Assembly: GCF_001908725.1 (NCBI RefSeq)
Contig: NZ_CP018725.1
Location: 1,240,001-1,304,000 of the forward strand
Origin: Xanthomonas vesicatoria ATCC 35937
GTDB taxonomy: Bacteria; Pseudomonadota; Gammaproteobacteria; Xanthomonadales; Xanthomonadaceae
Reading direction: 5' to 3'
Length of the DNA: 64,000 nt
The number at the start of each line of letters is the position of its first letter. The stretch's first letter is position 1. The notes below the pieces were generated by a model. That model was given only the letters and a program-made list of their open reading frames with translations. It searched no databases and was not told the origin of the DNA. Positions 27,546 through 36,040 of the stretch are shown in pieces. The translations under genes and the position numbers were made by a program.

Positions 27546-28085
27546 ATGCAGACCACTACGTTCCGCACTGCCACTGTCGATGACATCGACGCCCTTGTCC
27601 TGCTGGTGACCTCGGCCTATCGCGGCGACAGCAGCCGCGTGGGGTGGACCACCGAGGCGGATATTCTCGATGGGGCGCGCATCGATCCGGCGGTGCTGCG
27701 TCAGGACATCCTGCGCGAGCGCAGCCTGGTGTTGCTGGTGGAACAGGACGGGCGCCTGTTGGCGTGCGCGCATATCGCCGACGACGACGGCGCGGGGTAT
27801 TTCGGCATGTTCGCGGTGGACCCGTCCCTGCAGGGCAGCGGGCTCGGCAAGACGCTGCTGGCCGAAGGCGAGCGCATCGTGGCCACCGAGTGGAAACTGC
27901 CGGTGATGCGCATGACTGTCATCGATGTGCGCAACGAGCTCATCGCCTTCTACGAACGCCGTGGCTATCGCCGCACCGGTATCGTTAAACCCTTCCCGTA
28001 TGGCGACGAACGCTTTGGCGTGCCGCTGCGGCAGGATCTGCGCTTCGAAGTGCTGGAAAAACCGCTGGACGTCTCTGCGCCATGA
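27546..28085 (+). CDS. GNAT family N-acetyltransferase
   Basis: This 179-residue protein has a GNAT fold: the acetyl-CoA loop DPSLQGSGLGKTLL is near residue 95, followed by VMRMTVIDVRNELIAFYERRGYRRTGI. The acceptor substrate is unknown. It lies behind the suf genes and overlaps the Rieske gene by 4 bp, so it is probably co-expressed with it, with the repeat element separating it from sufS. Confidence 0.88.
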   Translation: MQTTTFRTATVDDIDALVLLVTSAYRGDSSRVGWTTEADILDGARIDPAVLRQDILRERSLVLLVEQDGRLLACAHIADDDGAGYFGMFAVDPSLQGSGLGKTLLAEGERIVATEWKLPVMRMTVIDVRNELIAFYERRGYRRTGIVKPFPYGDERFGVPLRQDLRFEVLEKPLDVSAP

Positions 28086-28411
28086 GCGAAACCTGGACCT
28101 TCGTCTGCGCAAGCGACGCGCTGCTGCCCGGCGAACTGCAGACCGTGTGGGATGAAGTGACCGACGCGCCCATCGTGGTGTTCAACCTCGACGGCACGCT
28201 GTACGCGCTGGAAGACCGCTGCAGCCATGAAGACTACGAGCTGTCGCCCGGCAGCTTCGACCCGGTTGCCGGCACCATCGAATGCCAGCTGCACAGCGCG
28301 CGCTTCGACGTACGCGATGGCCGCCCGCTGTGCGCGCCCGCCTACACTGCCGTGCCCAAGTTCCCGGTCAAACGCAAACACGACGGCATCTGGACCCGCG
28401 ACGACCGCTAG
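28082..28411 (+). CDS. Rieske [2Fe-2S] ferredoxin-like protein
   Basis: This 109-residue single-domain Rieske protein has cluster ligands in RCSHEDYEL (CxH) and IECQLHSARFD (CxxH), 18 residues between the two motifs, with the domain ending in PVKRKHDGIW. It resembles non-haem oxygenase ferredoxin subunits. Its place directly behind suf suggests a Fe-S electron carrier used with, or matured by, that system; the partner enzyme is not visible. Confidence 0.9.
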   Translation: MSETWTFVCASDALLPGELQTVWDEVTDAPIVVFNLDGTLYALEDRCSHEDYELSPGSFDPVAGTIECQLHSARFDVRDGRPLCAPAYTAVPKFPVKRKHDGIWTRDDR

Positions 28412-28496
28412 CGCGGCAGCGTCAAGCGGCAAAGGGGCGCGACTGAGTCCGCCATCTGTTTCATCGCAGGCGCCTTTGGTCGGCAACGATTGCAAA

Positions 28497-28516
28497 GAAG
28501 AATGATTTGCATTTAA
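28497..28516. promoter_or_regulatory. Fur-box-like operator upstream of the siderophore receptor
   Basis: The sequence gaagAATGATTTGCATTtaa is an imperfect palindrome similar to Fur boxes (consensus built from NATWAT units). It lies about 235 bp before the receptor start, so either the leader is long or a promoter lies between. Repression by ferric Fur is inferred. Confidence 0.5.
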
Positions 28517-28749
28517 GATCGCAGCCCTTCAGGTCTTCTTAACATCTGACCTGCCCTGCGATCCCATGCGCCCTGCACTGTTCGACAGCTTCGCTCTACG
28601 TATGCCTCGCCCGCGCTTCCCAGCGCGGCGCGGCTACGCGTGCGGTAAACGACAGTCGGCTGCGACGGGCTAGCGAGCGTACGCACACCCTTCCGCATCC
28701 GCCGAGCCATCGCCAGGCCGGAGCACCGCTTTCCTTTTCGAGACGTCTC

Positions 28750-31068
28750 ATGACTCCCAGGATTTCCCCGCTCACCTCGGCCGTGCTCTTGACCCTGTCC
28801 GCTCCCGCGTTCGCCCAGCCCGGCGATGCGCCGGCACCCCCGGGCGCGGTGGATCTGGATGCCATCCGGGTACAGCAGGAACGTGCGCAAAAGCCGTCCT
28901 CGCCCAAGTACACCGAAGCGCTGCGCGACACCCCGCAGACGATCACCGTGGTCACCAAGCAGACCATGGACCAGCAAAACCTGCTGTCGCTGCGCGACGT
29001 GCTGAGCACCTTGCCTGGCATCACCTTCGGCGCGGGCGAAGGCGGCGGCGGTTACGGCGACAGCATCAACCTGCGCGGCTTCACTGCCAGCAGCGACATC
29101 ACCACCGATGGCGTGCGCGACAGCGCGCAGTACAGCCGCAGCGACACCTTCAACCTCGAGGCGGTGGAGCTGATCAACGGCGCCAACTCGGCCATGTCCG
29201 GCGCCGGCTCGGTGGGCGGCAACATCAACCTGGTGACCAAGACCGCCGGGCAAGGCGACTTCACCAACGTGCTGATCGGCGGCGGCAGCGACCGCTACGG
29301 ACGCCTCACCGTCGACAGCAACTACGACTTCGAAAACGGCACCGCCGTGCGCTTGAACGCGATGGGTCACACGCAAGATGTGCCGGGCCGCGATGAAGAG
29401 TTCCGTCACCGCTGGGGCTTTGCGCCGTCGATCGCGTTTGGCCTGGGCTCGGACACGCGCTTCACGCTGAGCTACCTGCACCAGCACGACAACAATCTGC
29501 CGCAGTACGGCGTGCCGTTCGCGCTCAGCCCGTTCAACGACGGCCCGCTGCCGGGCGTGGACCGCGAAACCTATTACGGCTACCGCAATGTGTCGCGCCA
29601 GGAAATCGACGTGGACATGCTGACCGGCGTGCTGGAAATGGACTTCGACGACAACGTCAAGCTGCGCAGCCTGGCGCGGCTGCAGCGCGTGGACCAGACC
29701 ACATCGGCTACCGCACCGGAAGGCACCTGGTGCCTGCCCAACAACACCAACGCCTACACCGGCCGTGCCTGCGTCGGCCAGCCGCCGTCCACCTGGAATC
29801 CCAATAGCGGCCCACGCGGGCTGGTGCGCGACACCGAGAACTTCATCGCGCATAGCCAGACCGACCTGACCGCCACCCTGCACACCGGCGCCATCGAGCA
29901 CCGCGTGGTCGCCGGCGTGGCCTTCAGCAAGGAAGATTTCGAACTCAACAGCGGCAGTGTCTTCCGCAACGCCGACGGCTCCACCACCGGCATCACCTAT
30001 CCGCTGCAGACCTTCGACAACCCGTACAACATCTGGACCGGCCCGCAGAATTATTTCCGCACCGGACGCAGCAAGGGCAGTCTGACCAATCAGGCGGTGT
30101 ATCTGTTCGACACACTGCAGTTCAACGAGCAATGGATGCTCAACCTGGGCGGCCGTTACGAACACAACGAAGGCGACAGCACCACCTACACCGTCAATGC
30201 CACCGGCGGTGTGACCGGCGTGACTCCGGGCTTCCCGGCAGGCAGCAAGGAGGATTTGTTCTCCTACCGCGCCGGTCTGGTATTCAAGCCGGTCGACAAC
30301 GCCAGCCTGTATCTGTCCTACGCCAACAGCAAGACCCCGTCCAAGGCATCGGTCAACGGCTCATGCACGCCGATCGCTACCGCCACGGCCGGCGCCAACT
30401 GCAATGTCGCGCCTGAAAGCGCGGTCAATATCGAACTCGGCGGCAAGTGGGACGTGTTGAACGAGCGTCTGGCTCTGACGGCGGCGGTCTTCCGCAATGA
30501 GCGCGAAAACTACAAGGTCAACAGCGGCGACCCGCTGATTCCCGAGCAGGTGCTCGACGGCAAGGCGCGCGTGGACGGCATCGCACTGGGCGCGGCCGGC
30601 TACCTCACCGAGCGCTGGTCGGTCTTCGCCAACTACACCTTCCTGGACAGCGAGGTGCTGCAGAGCGTCTCCAACCGCACCGCCAGCCTCACCGGCGACC
30701 CGATTGCCGGACGCGAACTGGTGCAGACCCCGCGCAATGCCGGCAATCTCTGGACCACTTATGCGCTCAACCAGTGGACGTTCGGTTACGGCGTCAATTA
30801 CCAGGGTAGCTTCTACCCGAACAACACCTCGACCGCGGTCTACCACAAGACCGACGCGTACTGGGTACACCGTGCGATGGTCGGCCTGCGCGTCAATGAC
30901 TGGCTCAGCCTGCAGTTGAACGTCAACAATCTGTTCGACAAGGAGTACTACACCAGCATCCGCAACAACCTCACCGTCAACGCCGCGGGTACCGTGACCG
31001 CTGGCAGTGGCTGGGCGTTGCCGGGCGATGGCCGCTCGGCGGTGTTGAACGCTACCTTCAGTTTCTAA
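28750..31068 (+). CDS. TonB-dependent catecholate-type siderophore receptor (Fiu/PiuA-like)
   Basis: This 772-residue outer-membrane receptor has a signal peptide (about 1-24, ending PAFA). The plug domain follows: DTPQTITVVTKQTMDQQNLLSLRDVLSTLPGI near residue 60, SINLRGFTASSDITTDGVRD near 97, and an ELINGANSAMSGAGSVGGNINLV plug signature. A 22-strand barrel ends in VLNATFSF with the C-terminal Phe. It imports ferric siderophores using TonB energy. The downstream piuC and Sel1 genes match the Pseudomonas piuA neighbourhood. Confidence 0.93.
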   Translation: MTPRISPLTSAVLLTLSAPAFAQPGDAPAPPGAVDLDAIRVQQERAQKPSSPKYTEALRDTPQTITVVTKQTMDQQNLLSLRDVLSTLPGITFGAGEGGGGYGDSINLRGFTASSDITTDGVRDSAQYSRSDTFNLEAVELINGANSAMSGAGSVGGNINLVTKTAGQGDFTNVLIGGGSDRYGRLTVDSNYDFENGTAVRLNAMGHTQDVPGRDEEFRHRWGFAPSIAFGLGSDTRFTLSYLHQHDNNLPQYGVPFALSPFNDGPLPGVDRETYYGYRNVSRQEIDVDMLTGVLEMDFDDNVKLRSLARLQRVDQTTSATAPEGTWCLPNNTNAYTGRACVGQPPSTWNPNSGPRGLVRDTENFIAHSQTDLTATLHTGAIEHRVVAGVAFSKEDFELNSGSVFRNADGSTTGITYPLQTFDNPYNIWTGPQNYFRTGRSKGSLTNQAVYLFDTLQFNEQWMLNLGGRYEHNEGDSTTYTVNATGGVTGVTPGFPAGSKEDLFSYRAGLVFKPVDNASLYLSYANSKTPSKASVNGSCTPIATATAGANCNVAPESAVNIELGGKWDVLNERLALTAAVFRNERENYKVNSGDPLIPEQVLDGKARVDGIALGAAGYLTERWSVFANYTFLDSEVLQSVSNRTASLTGDPIAGRELVQTPRNAGNLWTTYALNQWTFGYGVNYQGSFYPNNTSTAVYHKTDAYWVHRAMVGLRVNDWLSLQLNVNNLFDKEYYTSIRNNLTVNAAGTVTAGSGWALPGDGRSAVLNATFSF

Positions 31069-31079
31069 CCTTCCGGCAC

Positions 31080-31102
31080 GCCGTCCCCACATTCCGGACG
31101 GC
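31080..31102 (+). other. Hairpin between receptor gene and piuC
   Basis: A 7-bp stem GCCGTCC / GGACGGC with a 9-nt loop occupies most of the 48-bp spacer and lacks a T run. It may protect the receptor mRNA 3' end or attenuate transcription into piuC. Confidence 0.5.
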
Positions 31103-31116
31103 ATGGAGATCGCCGC

Positions 31117-31803
31117 ATGCTGCTGCCCATTCCCGATGTCTTGACGCCCGCGCAGTTCGGCGAGTTGCGCGCGCGGCTGGACGCGGCCGACTGGGCAGAC
31201 GGCCGCATCACCGCCGGCCATCAATCCGCACAGGCCAAGGACAACGCGCAGTTACCCGAGGACAGCGCGGTTGCGCGCGAGGCCAGCGCCTTGGTGCTGG
31301 AGGCGCTCTCCCGCAGCAGCACGTTCTTTTCCGCCGTACTGCCGCGTCGAATCTATCCGCCGTTGTTCAATCGCTATAGCGGCGGGCAGTCGTTCGGGTA
31401 TCACGTCGACAACGCGGTGCGTTACGACCGCAGCCGCGGTGGGGCCGAGCCGGTACGCACCGATGTGTCGGGCACGCTGTTTCTCAGCGACCCGGACAGT
31501 TACGACGGTGGTGAGCTGGTGATCGAAGACACCTACGGCACGCAGTCGGTGAAGCTGCCAGCCGGACATCTGGTGATCTACCCCGGCACCAGCCTGCATA
31601 AAGTGATGCCGGTGACGCGCGGCACGCGTGTCGCCTCGTTCTTCTGGACCCAAAGCATGCTGCGCGACGATGCGCAGCGCCGTCTGTTGTTCGAACTGGA
31701 CGTGTCGATCCGTCGTTTGACCCAGGACACGCCCGGGCATCCGTCGTTGATCCAGCTCACCGGCGTGTATCACAACCTGCTGCGGCAGTGGGCCGATGTC
31801 TGA
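31117..31803 (+). CDS. piuC: Fe(II)/2-oxoglutarate-dependent hydroxylase PiuC
   Basis: This 228-residue PKHD-type oxygenase has iron ligands His96 and Asp98 in GYHVDNAVR and His161 in GTSLHKV, with a 2-oxoglutarate Arg in [11 protein letters not shown]. PiuC is linked to iron uptake receptors of the Fiu/PiuA type; the substrate is unknown. It follows the receptor and its 3' end overlaps the Sel1 gene by 8 bp. Confidence 0.95.
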   Translation: MLLPIPDVLTPAQFGELRARLDAADWADGRITAGHQSAQAKDNAQLPEDSAVAREASALVLEALSRSSTFFSAVLPRRIYPPLFNRYSGGQSFGYHVDNAVRYDRSRGGAEPVRTDVSGTLFLSDPDSYDGGELVIEDTYGTQSVKLPAGHLVIYPGTSLHKVMPVTRGTRVASFFWTQSMLRDDAQRRLLFELDVSIRRLTQDTPGHPSLIQLTGVYHNLLRQWADV

Positions 31804-32554
31804 GCCTGCGATTGACCCGGCCCTGCTGATTGCGCTGCTGCAGACCCAGCCCGCTCAGGCAGTGGCATTGCTGCGCAAGTCAGCCGCCGGGCAGGATGTG
31901 ACTGCACAACTGTTGCTCGCGCAGCTGTATGCCGAAGGCCGCGGCATTGCCGCCGATCCGGCGAAGGCGATGCTCTGGTACGAGGTGGCTGCCAATGCAG
32001 GGCATCCGGAAGCGATGAACCAACTGGGCCGCTGTCACGAGCTGGGCTTTGGCACCGCCATCAACGAGACGCTGGCCGCGTTGTGGTATCGCCGCGCCGC
32101 CGAGCATGGCCTGGACTGGGGCATATACAACCTGGCGCATCTGTACGCCTCCGGCCGCGGCGTGGCGCAGGACCATACACACGCATTGACGCTGTACCGC
32201 ACCGCGGCCGAACGTGGTCACGCCAAATCGATGAATTTTGTGGCGCGCTATCTTGATCAGGGTCTGGCCTGCGTCGCAGATCCGCTGGCGGCACGCGACT
32301 GGTATCGCCGCGCCGCAGAGGCGGGCGATTTTCGCGGACAGGCCAGCTATGCAACATTGCTCGCCGATGAAGGCAGGCTCGATCAGGCCGAGCACTGGAT
32401 GCGCCGCGCCATCGACGGCGGGCATGCCGGCTTCCTGCATCAGCTCACGCCCGTGCTGGCCAACGCGCCGCAGCCGCGTCTGCGCGCCTTGCTCAGCGAT
32501 GTGGCTGCGCGGCAGTCGCAGCTGCAACCGCCCGTTACCGCAGACGTGGCATAA
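31796..32554 (+). CDS. Sel1-repeat (TPR-like) protein of the piuC locus
   Basis: This 252-residue protein has about five Sel1-like repeats (for example [25 protein letters not shown] and [21 protein letters not shown]). No signal peptide is seen, so it should be cytoplasmic and act as a protein-protein scaffold. A Sel1 gene next to piuC also occurs in Pseudomonas, which argues for a shared role in the iron locus. Confidence 0.9.
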   Translation: MSEPAIDPALLIALLQTQPAQAVALLRKSAAGQDVTAQLLLAQLYAEGRGIAADPAKAMLWYEVAANAGHPEAMNQLGRCHELGFGTAINETLAALWYRRAAEHGLDWGIYNLAHLYASGRGVAQDHTHALTLYRTAAERGHAKSMNFVARYLDQGLACVADPLAARDWYRRAAEAGDFRGQASYATLLADEGRLDQAEHWMRRAIDGGHAGFLHQLTPVLANAPQPRLRALLSDVAARQSQLQPPVTADVA

Positions 32555-32560
32555 ACCGGC

Positions 32561-33199
32561 ATGCCCGCTTCCAACGACACCATCGCCACTGCACAGCAAC
32601 GCCGCGGTTTCTGGCTGCGCATGTTGCATCAATGGCACTGGATCAGCTCGGCGTTGTGTTTGATCGGCATGCTGCTGTTTACGGTCACCGGGCTCACTCT
32701 CAATCACGCCGCGCGGATCGAAGCCAGCCCGTCCACCGAGCAACGCACGCTCACCCTTCCGCCTACGCTGCTGAAGACATTGGGCACACGCCAGGACGCC
32801 AACGCCCCGCTGCCGCCGCGCGTGGCGCAATGGCTGGGGCGCGAGCTCGATATCAGCATCGGCACGCGCAACGGCGAATGGTCGTCCGACGAGGTGTATG
32901 TTGCGCTGCCCCGACCCGGCGGCGACGCCTGGCTGAGCCTGGACCGCAGCACCGGCGCGGTCGAATACGAACGCACCGGGCGTGGTGCAATCGCCTATCT
33001 CAACGACCTGCACAAGGGCCGCAACGCCGGGCCGGCCTGGGGTTGGTTCATCGACGTGTTCGCCATCGCCTGCCTGGTGTTCTGCATCACCGGCCTGTTC
33101 CTGCTGCACCTGCATGCGCGTCAGCGCAGCATGACCTGGCCGCTGGTCGGCCTGGGCCTGCTGATTCCGCTGCTGCTTGCCTTGCTGTTGATCCACTGA
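32561..33199 (+). CDS. PepSY-associated transmembrane protein of the iron locus
   Basis: This 212-residue protein has three membrane helices: about 25-48 (HQWHWISSALCLIGMLLFTVTG), about 160-182, and about 188-211. A periplasmic PepSY-like segment of about 100 residues lies between the first two. Histidines sit at the helix ends (LHQWH, LNH, LHKG, LLHLH) and could bind haem, as in PepSY_TM electron-transfer proteins. It starts 7 bp after the Sel1 gene. Confidence 0.82.
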   Translation: MPASNDTIATAQQRRGFWLRMLHQWHWISSALCLIGMLLFTVTGLTLNHAARIEASPSTEQRTLTLPPTLLKTLGTRQDANAPLPPRVAQWLGRELDISIGTRNGEWSSDEVYVALPRPGGDAWLSLDRSTGAVEYERTGRGAIAYLNDLHKGRNAGPAWGWFIDVFAIACLVFCITGLFLLHLHARQRSMTWPLVGLGLLIPLLLALLLIH

Positions 33200-33220
33200 C
33201 CTACCTCACCGGAGACGATC

Positions 33221-33736
33221 ATGCGCGCCACCCTGACCATCGCTCTGAGCGGCCTGCTCGCCATGCCGGCGTATGCGGCCATGCTCGACATCAACGTCGA
33301 AATACCCAAGCTCAATGTCGCCGAATACCACCGCCCGTACGTGGCGATCTGGCTGGAAGGCGCAGACCAGAAGGTCGCCGCCAATCTGGCGGTCTGGTAC
33401 CAATCCAAGGACACCGCCGAAGGCCACGGCACCAAGTGGTTGCCGGATCTGCGCCAGTGGTGGCGCAAGAGCGGGCGCACGCTGGACGTGCCGGTCGATG
33501 GCGTCACCGGACCGACCCGGCCGGCCGGCGCGCATGCGTTGTCGTTCACCGACACCAAGGGCGCGCTGAAGTCGCTGCCGGCTGGCCAGTACACGCTGGT
33601 GGTGGAAGCCGCGCGCGAAGTCGGTGGCCGCGAGTTGGTCAAGGTGCCTTTCACCTGGCCCGCGACGTCTGCGCAGTCTGCCAAGGCCAGCGGCAGCAGC
33701 GAACTGGGCGCAGTGAGCCTGACGGCCAAGCCCTGA
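33221..33736 (+). CDS. DUF2271 periplasmic protein, candidate flavinylated electron carrier
   Basis: This 171-residue protein has a signal peptide (1-19, ending PAYA) and a beta-rich DUF2271 domain: LDINVEIPKLNVAEYHRPYVAIWLE-type start, KWLPDLRQWWRKSG near 72-85. Residues 93-99 read DGVTGPT, close to the ApbE target pattern Dxx(S/T)GA(S/T) but with Pro in place of Ala. Thr99 would be the FMN site. An apbE gene lies 1.3 kb downstream. The electron-transfer role follows from published association of DUF2271 with ApbE and is inferred here. Confidence 0.82.
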   Translation: MRATLTIALSGLLAMPAYAAMLDINVEIPKLNVAEYHRPYVAIWLEGADQKVAANLAVWYQSKDTAEGHGTKWLPDLRQWWRKSGRTLDVPVDGVTGPTRPAGAHALSFTDTKGALKSLPAGQYTLVVEAAREVGGRELVKVPFTWPATSAQSAKASGSSELGAVSLTAKP

Positions 33737-33904
33737 TGCAGATGCGCGCGGATGCGGTGCCGCCGTGCATGCATCCATGTGTATGACGCACGCGCTGCGT
33801 TGCGCAGGTGCGTATCGACTTTGCTCCCCACGCATCCACGCAGCGCCGCAGTGCGCTGATCAGACACGTGACCCACCCGCCTTATCGTCCTTCAAGGAGT
33901 TGTC

Positions 33905-34708
33905 ATGAAACGTTCGCTCGTTCTGGTCGCCCTGCTTGCCGCACTGCCCGTCAGCGCACTCGCGCACAAGGCCTGGCTGCTGCCCTCACAGACCGTCATT
34001 GCCGGCGAGGCGCCGTGGATCACTGTCGATGCGGCGGTGTCCAACGACCTGTTCTACTTCAACCATGTGCCGCTGCGCCTGGACAACCTGAGCATCACCG
34101 CGCCCGATGGCAGCACGCTGAAGCCGGAGAACCCGGCCACCGGCAAGTACCGCAGCGTGTTCGATCTGCAACTCACCCAACCGGGCACCTACAAGCTCAG
34201 CATCCTCAACGCCGGCCTGTTCGCCAGCTGGAAGGAAGACGGCAAACCCAAGCGCTGGCGGGGCAACGAGGCCAGCTTCGCCACCGAAGTGCCGAAAGAC
34301 GCGAAAGAGCTGCAGGTGTCGCAATCGCTCAATCGCGTGGAAACCTTCGTGACCCGTGGCGCGCCGACGACCACCGCGTTCAAGCCCAGCGGCAAGGGGA
34401 TCGAGCTGATTCCGGTCACCCACCCCAACGATCTGGTTGCCGGTGAAGCGGCGCAGTTCACCCTGCAACTGGACGGCAAGCCGGCAGCCGGGCTGGAGAT
34501 CGAGATCGTGCGTGGCGGCACGCGCTATCGCGATGCGCAGAACGAGATCAAGCTCAAGACCGACGCCAAGGGCAGCTTCAGCGTGACCTGGCCGGAACCG
34601 GGCATGTACTGGCTGGAAACCACCAGCGAAGACACCAAGACCTCGCTGCCGCAGGCCAAGCAGCGTCGCCTGGGTTATGTGGTGACGCTGGAAGTGTTGC
34701 CGCAATAG
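33905..34708 (+). CDS. DUF4198 periplasmic protein
   Basis: This 267-residue protein has a signal peptide (1-20, ending SALA). The mature N-terminus is HKAWLLPS, a typical exposed His for metal binding in this family, followed by two beta-sandwich domains ([14 protein letters not shown]... and [24 protein letters not shown]). DUF4198 proteins resemble CbiK/nickel or iron-transport accessory proteins. A strong AAGGAG site precedes the ATG. It is probably part of periplasmic iron handling in this locus. Confidence 0.85.
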   Translation: MKRSLVLVALLAALPVSALAHKAWLLPSQTVIAGEAPWITVDAAVSNDLFYFNHVPLRLDNLSITAPDGSTLKPENPATGKYRSVFDLQLTQPGTYKLSILNAGLFASWKEDGKPKRWRGNEASFATEVPKDAKELQVSQSLNRVETFVTRGAPTTTAFKPSGKGIELIPVTHPNDLVAGEAAQFTLQLDGKPAAGLEIEIVRGGTRYRDAQNEIKLKTDAKGSFSVTWPEPGMYWLETTSEDTKTSLPQAKQRRLGYVVTLEVLPQ

Positions 34709-35065
34709 CGCGGCTTACACCACTGCGACGCTGCCGCAAAGTGGGTGCGGTCGGTGCCCGGAATCCGCGTGTTCCCCCTCGCACACTCCGGCTCCCGTGC
34801 GCCGTTCACACCCTCCTGGCGACCGCTCGCTACGTTTTTAACCGCAGGCAAGGGGCCTGGTGACGTGCCAGGCCCCTTGCTCGATGGAGCCGTCGCCCCG
34901 CGCTGTTGTCCGTGCGGCGACGGCCACGTCGGCATGGTCGGGATGGTCGGGATGATGCGCACGGCCGATGGCGTCCATCGCCCACCACCGGAATGCTGAT
35001 GCAATCGGCTGCGCCGCGCGTCACCATCAATGTTCCTGCTGCAGTAGCCGCTCACCAGTCCACGT
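34709..35065. other. Intergenic region DUF4198 / apbE with a strong hairpin
   Basis: This stretch of 357 bases has no supported gene. A perfect 13-bp stem GCAAGGGGCCTGG (34848-34860) pairs with 34868-34880 around a 7-nt loop, without a T run. A short GGTCGGGAT tandem (about 34937-34955) follows. A stop codon in the apbE frame at 35045 rules out an N-terminal extension of ApbE. Confidence 0.6.
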
Positions 35066-36040
35066 ATGAACTCACTTGCTCCCGCAGACACCACGCTTGC
35101 CACCCTGGGCGGCCATAGCATGGGCACGACCTGGAGCGTGAAGCTGGTGGCGCCGCGTGCGCGCGACCTGCATCCCTTGCATGCGCGTATCCAGGGTGCG
35201 CTCGACCGCGTGGTCGCGCAAATGAGCACCTGGGAAGCGGACTCGGATATCAGCCGCTACAACCGTGCTGCGGCCGGTCACTGGCAGACATTGCCCGATG
35301 ACTTCTTCACCGTGCTGCGCACCGCACTGCAGGTTGCGCAGGCCAGCGACGGCGCGTTCGACCCCACGGTCGGGCCGATGGTCGAACTGTGGGGCTTTGG
35401 CGCCTCCGCCAGCCGGCGCCACGTGCCCTCGCCCGAGCAAATCGCGCTGGCCAGGCTGCGCTGCGGCTGGCAACGCCTGACGCTGGACGACCAGCGGGTG
35501 CTGCAGCCCGGTGCTATCGCGCTGGATCTGTCCGGCATCGCAAAAGGATTTGGCGTGGACTGCGTGCGGCACGCCTTGCAACAGGCCGACATCGCCAGCG
35601 CGTTGATCGACGTGGGCGGCGAGCTGTCCGGCTATGGGCGCAAACCTGATGGCAGCGCATGGCGTGTGCTGGTCGAATCCGCACCCGATGAAGACGCCGG
35701 CGCGGCATTGCCGGTACGTGTGCTCACCTTGGACGGGTTGGCAGTCGCTACCTCGGGCGATCGTTGGCACCGCTTCGATGCCGACGGCCTGCGCTACGCG
35801 CACACCTTCGACCCACGCACCGGCGCACCGATTCCGCATGCGCCTGCCGCCGTCACCGTCCTGGCGCGCGATGCCATGCAGGCCGATGCCTGGGCCACCG
35901 CGATGACCGTGCTCGGCACCGATGCCGGTCTTGCCTATGCCGCCAAGACCGACCTGGCAGTGCGCTTTCTGACGCGCTACGATGGCAACCTGCACGAAGC
36001 GATGAGCCCTGCGTTCGCGCAGCATCTGGCGGCGTCATGA
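35066..36040 (+). CDS. apbE: FAD:protein FMN transferase, ApbE family
   Basis: This 324-residue protein has the ApbE motifs: GHSMGTTWSVKL at the start, GAFDPTVGPMVELWGF near 95, DLSGIAKGFGVD near 155, ALIDVGGELSGYG near 177, HTFDPRTGAPIPH near 250, and a Mg-binding DAMQADAWATAMTVLG near 272. It attaches FMN covalently to Ser/Thr of target proteins; the nearby DUF2271 protein is the likely client. No signal peptide or lipobox is present, which is unusual. The stop overlaps the next gene by 4 bp. Confidence 0.93.
   Translation: MNSLAPADTTLATLGGHSMGTTWSVKLVAPRARDLHPLHARIQGALDRVVAQMSTWEADSDISRYNRAAAGHWQTLPDDFFTVLRTALQVAQASDGAFDPTVGPMVELWGFGASASRRHVPSPEQIALARLRCGWQRLTLDDQRVLQPGAIALDLSGIAKGFGVDCVRHALQQADIASALIDVGGELSGYGRKPDGSAWRVLVESAPDEDAGAALPVRVLTLDGLAVATSGDRWHRFDADGLRYAHTFDPRTGAPIPHAPAAVTVLARDAMQADAWATAMTVLGTDAGLAYAAKTDLAVRFLTRYDGNLHEAMSPAFAQHLAAS

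Noticed and set aside
28513..30165. A 550-codon minus-strand frame opposite the siderophore receptor
   Set aside because: Shadow of the receptor reading frame; Ala/Val/His/Gln-rich without motifs.
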